Origin: Candidatus Accumulibacter regalis
GTDB lineage: Bacteria; Pseudomonadota; Gammaproteobacteria; Burkholderiales; Rhodocyclaceae
NCBI GenBank assembly: GCA_000585075.1
Contig: JEMY01000034.1
Coordinates: forward strand, 62,564 to 126,563
DNA length: 64,000 nt
Reading direction: 5' to 3'
Shown: one piece after another, positions 60,196 to 64,000 of the stretch
Layout of the letters: each line of letters begins with the position of its first letter
Position numbering within the stretch: position 1 is the stretch's first letter
Made by a program: the position numbers and the translations under genes
Notes under the pieces: model-generated
The model's input: the letters and a program-made list of their open reading frames with translations, nothing else
What the model was told of the DNA's origin: nothing
The model's database searches: none

Positions 60196-60564
60196 TCAGC
60201 GCGAGCGCCACCAGCGACAGAGCAGCCAGCCGTAGATACCGACGTTGACGACGATCACCACCGCCGCCAGAACAAACTGGATGTCACGGGTCAGCCCAAC
60301 CGGATAGATGATCGGCAGCAGGTAGTGCTCGATGAAGCTGCCGGCGTAACCGGCCTCGCCGGCGGCCTGCCGCCAGGCGTTCTCCAGCGGCGTCAGCGGG
60401 CAAATCCCGCCACTCAGTTCGATGAAGGCTCCCCAGCACGCTGCCGGCAGATGGACCACTGCGAGCCTCGGCCAGCGCAGCGCCAGCCCACCGCCAAGAA
60501 TAACGAAAACGATGAACAGCAGATGCGCGAAAACGACAGCGTCTGCCAGCAGGCGGTAGCTCAT
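60196..60564 (-). CDS. DUF2784 membrane protein
   Basis: 122 residues, ATG at 60564. Four membrane segments (LLADAVVFAHLLFIVFVILG, LALRWPRLAVVHLPAACWGA, SFIEHYLLPIIYPVG, IQFVLAAVVIVVNVGIYGWL) and the Cys-containing ELSGGICPLTPLENAWRQ motif that marks DUF2784. Inner membrane protein of unknown function. Convergent with xerC. Confidence 0.9.
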   Translation of the reverse strand: MSYRLLADAVVFAHLLFIVFVILGGGLALRWPRLAVVHLPAACWGAFIELSGGICPLTPLENAWRQAAGEAGYAGSFIEHYLLPIIYPVGLTRDIQFVLAAVVIVVNVGIYGWLLCRWWRSR

Positions 60565-60587
60565 GGCCAGGGCCCCCTTCCTGCCGT

Positions 60588-60995
60588 TCAGAAGTTGTCG
60601 TTGAAGCCGCGGATCAGGCGCCGGGCCTTCTTGGTCGGTCGCCCGCGCAGGTCGCTGCCGGGGACCGGCGCGAGGCGCCTGGCCTCCTGTTGCGCGAGTC
60701 GGCGCTCGCGGCTCTCGGTTGTCTCCGCGTAGAGCTGTTGCGCTTCCGGTGCCGGGCGACGCTGTGCGTTCAGGCCACGCACGACGACGTTCCAGACGCT
60801 GTCGCCGACGACGATTTCGAGGCTCTCGCCGACGTGCAGCTCGCGCGCCGCCTTTACCGCCTGACCGGCCAGCCGGACATGGCCGGCTGCGATCGCCTGC
60901 GCCGCCAGCGAGCGCGTCTTGTAGAAGCGCGCCGCCCACAGCCACTTGTCGATGCGCATCCGTTCCGCGCTGCCGGGCTCGCCAGTGCCGGTCAT
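60588..60995 (-). CDS. S4-domain RNA-binding protein (Hsp15-like)
   Basis: 135 residues, ATG at 60995 directly after the response-regulator gene. S4 domain MRIDKWLWAARFYKTRSLAA, QAIAAGHVRLAGQAVKAARE, and a basic C-terminal helix RPTKKARRLIRGFNDNF as in Hsp15/HslR, which binds 50S subunits carrying a stalled nascent chain. Two-base gap to regA-like gene suggests co-transcription. Confidence 0.9.
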   Translation of the reverse strand: MTGTGEPGSAERMRIDKWLWAARFYKTRSLAAQAIAAGHVRLAGQAVKAARELHVGESLEIVVGDSVWNVVVRGLNAQRRPAPEAQQLYAETTESRERRLAQQEARRLAPVPGSDLRGRPTKKARRLIRGFNDNF

Positions 60996-60997
60996 GG

Positions 60998-61564
60998 CTA
61001 CTCCCGCGTCGGCCGCTTGCCGAGCTTGCGCTGCAGCGTCCGGCGGTGCATTTTCAGGGCGCGTGCGGTGGCCGAGATATTCCCCTGCTGCTCGGCCAGA
61101 ACGCGCTGGATGTGCTCCCACTCGAGCCGGTCGACCGACAGGGGCGAGCCGGCTACCGGCGTCGCCGCGTCGCCCGCGCTGCTCTTGTTGAGCGCCGCGA
61201 CGACCTGATCGGCGTCACAGGGTTTGGCCAGGTAATGCAGGGCGCCGAGCTTGATCGCCTCGATGGCGGTGGCGATGCTGGCGTAGCCGGTGAGCATCAC
61301 CACGCGCGTGTTGGGGTCCAGCTCGATCAGTTTCTCGATGAGCACCAGCCCGGAGGAACCCGGCATTTTCAGGTCGACGACGGCATACTCGGGCGGCTGC
61401 TCGAGCGCGCTGACCAGCGCTGCATCGACGCTCGCCGCAACGCTCACCGCGTAGCCGCGGCGTTCGAGGGCACGCGCCAGGACGCGGCGGAAAACATCGT
61501 CGTCGTCGACCAGCAGCAGCGTCGAGCGCTCGTCGTCAGGCAGTTTCGGCATTCTCTCGGACAT
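60998..61564 (-). CDS. regA: Response regulator, RegA/PrrA/ActR family
   Basis: 188 residues, ATG at 61564. Receiver: STLLLVDDDDVFRRVLARAL, phosphoacceptor Asp in YAVVDLKMPGSSGLVLIEKL, switch Thr in VVMLTGYASIATAIEAIKLG, Lys in HYLAKPCDADQV. C-terminal Fis-type HTH EWEHIQRVLAEQQGNISATA, RALKMHRRTLQRKLGKRP. In alpha- and betaproteobacteria it controls respiration, carbon fixation and related genes by redox state. Eleven bases separate it from the kinase gene. Confidence 0.92.
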   Translation of the reverse strand: MSERMPKLPDDERSTLLLVDDDDVFRRVLARALERRGYAVSVAASVDAALVSALEQPPEYAVVDLKMPGSSGLVLIEKLIELDPNTRVVMLTGYASIATAIEAIKLGALHYLAKPCDADQVVAALNKSSAGDAATPVAGSPLSVDRLEWEHIQRVLAEQQGNISATARALKMHRRTLQRKLGKRPTRE

Positions 61565-61575
61565 CGGGTCAGCTT

Positions 61576-62985
61576 TCAGTGTTGCGCTTTCAGGCGGGCC
61601 AGGGGCAGGGTGACGCGGGTGCAGGCGCCGCCGGGCGGCTGCTGGCGGTTGAGGAGTTCCACCCTGCCCCCCAGGCGTTCGAGCGTGGCGTTGGTCAGAA
61701 ACAGACCGATGCCAAGGCCACCGGAACGCTCACCGCCGTCGACCTTGGTGGTGAAGAAGGCTTCGCCGACGCGCTGCATCGCCTCGCCAGCGAGCCCCGA
61801 ACCGGCGTCGAGAATCTCGATCCGGCAGGCGTCGGCATCCCAGGACGCGGAGAAGCGTAGCACTTCCTGGCCGGCGCCGTTGGCGTCGGCAGCGTCGGCG
61901 GCGTTATCGAGCAGGTTGAGAAGCGCTTGCGCGAGGGTGCGGTCGGCGGCGATCAGGGGCGCCGGCTGCGCGCCTTGCCAGCTCGCGCTGAGCCGCGCGT
62001 GCGGGCGAATCAACTGCCATTCGTCAAGCACGTGCTGCAGGTAGGCGTCGAGCGCCAGCGCGCCGAGGCTGTCCTCGCGGCCGTGTCCGGACGAAGCCAG
62101 GATCTGCGAAATCGTCTGCTTGCAGCGGTCGACCTGTTCGCGCAGCAGCAGCAGGTCTTCGCGCAGCTCGGCGTCGCCGCTGCCGTGGTTCAGTTCCAGC
62201 TCGCGGATGACCACCGCCATCGTCGCCAGCGGCGTCCCCAACTGGTGCGCCGCGCCGGCGGCCAGGGTGGCCAGCGAGAGAATCTGCTCGTCGCGCAGAA
62301 CCGCTTCGCGCGCCGCGGCGAGTTCGCGTTCGCGCTGCTTGAGCGCGGCGGCCATGCGCGTCAGAAAGAAGGCGACGACGCCAACGCTGATCACGAAGTT
62401 CAACCACATGCCGAGAATGTGCAAGGCAAAGCCGCTGCCGTGGATGGCGTGCTCGGTCGCGCCACCGGTGGCGCGGGCGAGCAGCGCGTCGAACTGGGCG
62501 AGATCGCCCTGCGGCGGCGGCAGCGGCAGCTTCCAGAAGATCAGAAAGGTGTACGCGGTCAGCGTCACCACCGCCATGGCCCAGGCGTAGCGGGCCGGGA
62601 GCATCGCCGCGGCCAGCGTTGGCGGCAGCAGGAACAGCGAAACGAAGGGGTTGGCCGAACCACCGGCAAAATAGAGCAGGACGCCGAGGGCGCCGGCGTC
62701 GATCGCCAGATGAACGAAGACTTCGCCCTCGCTCGCCGGGCCACCGCGGTCCAGGCGCCAGCGGGTGAGCAGGTTGACGGCAGCGAGCAGGGCGATGACC
62801 AGCATCATCGGCGCGACGTCGAGCGGTATCTTCAGCCAGGCCACCGCCAGCAGCAAGACCACGGACTGGGTGAGCACCTCGATGCGCCGCAGCACAAGCA
62901 CACGGGTCAGCGGATTCGTGCTGCCGGGCATGAAAGCCGGCGCCTGCCTGTGCTTCCCGTCTAGCGCCCGAGTGGCTTGAGACAT
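61576..62985 (-). CDS. regB: Sensor histidine kinase, RegB/PrrB family
   Basis: 469 residues; ATG at 62985 (MSQATRALDGKHR). Six membrane helices with the quinone-binding signature FAGGSANPFVSLFLLPPTLA, then H-box LATLAAGAAHQLGTPLATMA with the phosphorylated His, N-box LAQALLNLLDNAADAADANG, and G-boxes DAGSGLAGEAM and GGLGIGLFLTNATLERLGG. This is the cognate of the RegA-like regulator. The redox Cys of RegB between H- and N-box is matched by the Cys in LLREQVDRCKQTISQIL. Confidence 0.92.
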   Translation of the reverse strand: MSQATRALDGKHRQAPAFMPGSTNPLTRVLVLRRIEVLTQSVVLLLAVAWLKIPLDVAPMMLVIALLAAVNLLTRWRLDRGGPASEGEVFVHLAIDAGALGVLLYFAGGSANPFVSLFLLPPTLAAAMLPARYAWAMAVVTLTAYTFLIFWKLPLPPPQGDLAQFDALLARATGGATEHAIHGSGFALHILGMWLNFVISVGVVAFFLTRMAAALKQRERELAAAREAVLRDEQILSLATLAAGAAHQLGTPLATMAVVIRELELNHGSGDAELREDLLLLREQVDRCKQTISQILASSGHGREDSLGALALDAYLQHVLDEWQLIRPHARLSASWQGAQPAPLIAADRTLAQALLNLLDNAADAADANGAGQEVLRFSASWDADACRIEILDAGSGLAGEAMQRVGEAFFTTKVDGGERSGGLGIGLFLTNATLERLGGRVELLNRQQPPGGACTRVTLPLARLKAQH

Positions 62986-63340
62986 CGTGGTTGGCAGCGC
63001 TTCAGAGGAGTCGAAAACTGCGATTCTACGCCTAGCCCCGTGGCTTGACCCAGGCTGCGGCGATCTGACGCACGCGTGCCAAAACCCTCGCCACTCTTTG
63101 GCCACTCGTCGGGAGAATCCGGACCGAGCCGCCGGCGCCATCGAAGCCTGCAAAAATAACCACGCCACGCTATTTTGTTGCGAATGATTCTCATGTATAT
63201 TGCACCCTGTGCACGCGGAGCCTTGCCTCTGGTGCACTGCACTGACGGCGACAACGCTCCCGGAGCCTCGCCGTCTTTTCGTGAACGCTCGAACGTATTC
63301 GCAGCTCTACAGACGCACTCGCAGGAAGGTGGCAGACGAC
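62986..63340. other. Divergent intergenic region between regB and feoA
   Basis: 355 bases holding the promoters of the kinase operon (leftwards) and the iron-transport operon (rightwards). A Fur-box-like site lies at 63180-63198. No further gene is supported. Confidence 0.55.
63180..63198 (+). promoter_or_regulatory. Fur-box-like site upstream of feoAB
   Basis: GCGAATGATTCTCATGTAT keeps the AATGAT-N2-TCAT core of the 19-base Fur consensus. 142 bases upstream of feoA. Fits iron repression of ferrous uptake. Confidence 0.65.
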
Positions 63341-63631
63341 ATGAATGGCGCATTGGAATTGATTTCCCTTTTTGACCTTCCCCAGGGTCACGAAGGTACG
63401 GTGAGCGGCGGCAACGTTGCCGCCGCTGGCGGCGACGCTGCTCGCGAGCTGGCGCTGCGGCTGTACGAAATCGGCTTCGTCGACGGCGAGCGAGTACGCG
63501 TCGTCGCACGTGGCTTTCCGGGTGGCGAGCCGATTGCCGTACGCGTCGGCGGCACGATCTTCGCCTTGCGCCGCTTCGAAGCCGAGCGGGTGCTGGTCGC
63601 TCCGCTGCGCAACGGGCGGGCGAAGCCATGA
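63341..63631 (+). CDS. feoA: FeoA-type ferrous iron transport protein
   Basis: 96 residues, ATG at 63341, GGAAGG upstream. SH3-like FeoA domain: LISLFDLPQGHEGTVSGGNV, LRLYEIGFVDGERVRVVARG, PIAVRVGGTIFALRRFEAER. A small cytosolic partner of FeoB. The stop overlaps feoB (ATGA). Confidence 0.92.
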   Translation: MNGALELISLFDLPQGHEGTVSGGNVAAAGGDAARELALRLYEIGFVDGERVRVVARGFPGGEPIAVRVGGTIFALRRFEAERVLVAPLRNGRAKP

Positions 63632-64000
63632 GCAGTACCGGCGAAGCAGCACTGAGCCTTGTCCTGCTGGGCAACCCGAATTGTGGCAAGACCGCGCTGT
63701 TCAACCTGCTCACCGGCAGCCGGCAGAAGGTCGCCAACTATCCGGGGGTCACCGTAGACCGCAAGGAGGGGCAACTGACGACCCCGGCCGGCCGGCAATT
63801 TCGCCTTCTCGACCTGCCCGGCGCCTACAGCCTCAACGCCGCCAGCATCGACGAGGAAATCACCCGTGACGTGGTCCTCGGCGCCCTCGCCGGCGAACAG
63901 CGCCCGGACATGATCGTCTGCGTCAGCGACGCCACCAACCTCAAGCTCAACCTGCGCCTGGTGCTCGAGGTGAAGCGCCTGGGATTGCCAATGATGCTGG
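63628..64000 (+). CDS. feoB: Ferrous iron transporter FeoB, 5' part
   Basis: The first 124 codons are in the window. G-domain: G1 LVLLGNPNCGKTALFNLLTG, switch I VANYPGVTVDRKEG with the conserved Thr, G3 LLDLPGAYSLNAAS, and the G4 side not yet reached. Gene runs off the right end; the membrane domain is not seen. Inner membrane Fe(II) uptake. Confidence 0.95.
   Translation, partial: MSSTGEAALSLVLLGNPNCGKTALFNLLTGSRQKVANYPGVTVDRKEGQLTTPAGRQFRLLDLPGAYSLNAASIDEEITRDVVLGALAGEQRPDMIVCVSDATNLKLNLRLVLEVKRLGLPMML

Overview
The window looks like a GC-rich betaproteobacterial chromosome, most likely Rhodocyclales and close to 'Candidatus Accumulibacter' or Azoarcus. The reasons are a tRNA-Ile(CAU) split by a group I intron of the Azoarcus type, a RegB/RegA redox two-component pair, a PEP-CTERM protein with a sigma-54-like promoter, an EncFtn-type ferritin, and the dapF-DUF484-xerC order. 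This assignment is inferred from gene content and was not checked by a search.

Bases 1-8205 are ordinary chromosome: an exported protein, tRNA-Ala(CGC), a small GDCCVxC protein, a lipase-like hydrolase, a ParA ATPase, a YgjP-type metallopeptidase next to a carboxylesterase, an isopropylmalate/tartrate-dehydrogenase-like enzyme and a PLP-dependent sulfur-amino-acid lyase. At 8206-8531 lies the intron-containing tRNA-Ile, followed by a terminator.

That terminator, together with the last six bases of the tRNA, recurs at 49440-49487. It brackets about 41 kb of accessory DNA. In order this holds an IetAS-type defence pair (AAA ATPase plus subtilisin-like protease); a truncated large serine recombinase with its HTH partner; and a decayed siphovirus/GTA-like prophage of about 14.4-38.5 kb. 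The prophage carries a RuvC-like nuclease, two ParB-methyltransferase fusions, HNH nucleases, terminase, portal, protease, capsid and tail-tip genes. Inserted in it are RES/Xre and ParE/ParD-like toxin-antitoxin pairs and a PEP-CTERM/CHRD cargo gene. The last block is a type I restriction-modification locus (HTH, AlbA-like ATPase, HsdR, HsdS, an Rlo-like AAA/DUF4276 pair, HsdM) preceded by a PLD-family protein. The prophage is probably dead: the capsid gene has an in-frame TGA, everything between the capsid and the tape-measure C-terminus is gone, the holin-like gene has an early TGA, and several small genes are frameshifted.

Bases 49.5-52.3 kb are a second scrap heap: a methyltransferase tail, a Fic protein, a TacAT-type GNAT toxin-antitoxin pair, an IS3 transposase remnant and a fused antitoxin/RES remnant. 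From 52.3 kb the core chromosome resumes with an MscS channel, a solitary EncFtn ferritin, a flavoprotein disulfide reductase, a GST, GNAT-dapF-DUF484-xerC, an S4-domain protein, regA-regB, and feoA-feoB behind a Fur-box-like site. feoB runs off the window.

The most unusual items are the intron position within the tRNA anticodon loop, a nine-copy CAGATGG array inside the N-terminal frame of the RuvC-like gene, a family of four near-identical promoter-like units in front of small genes, and the PEP-CTERM cargo gene with its own sigma-54-like promoter inside the prophage head operon.
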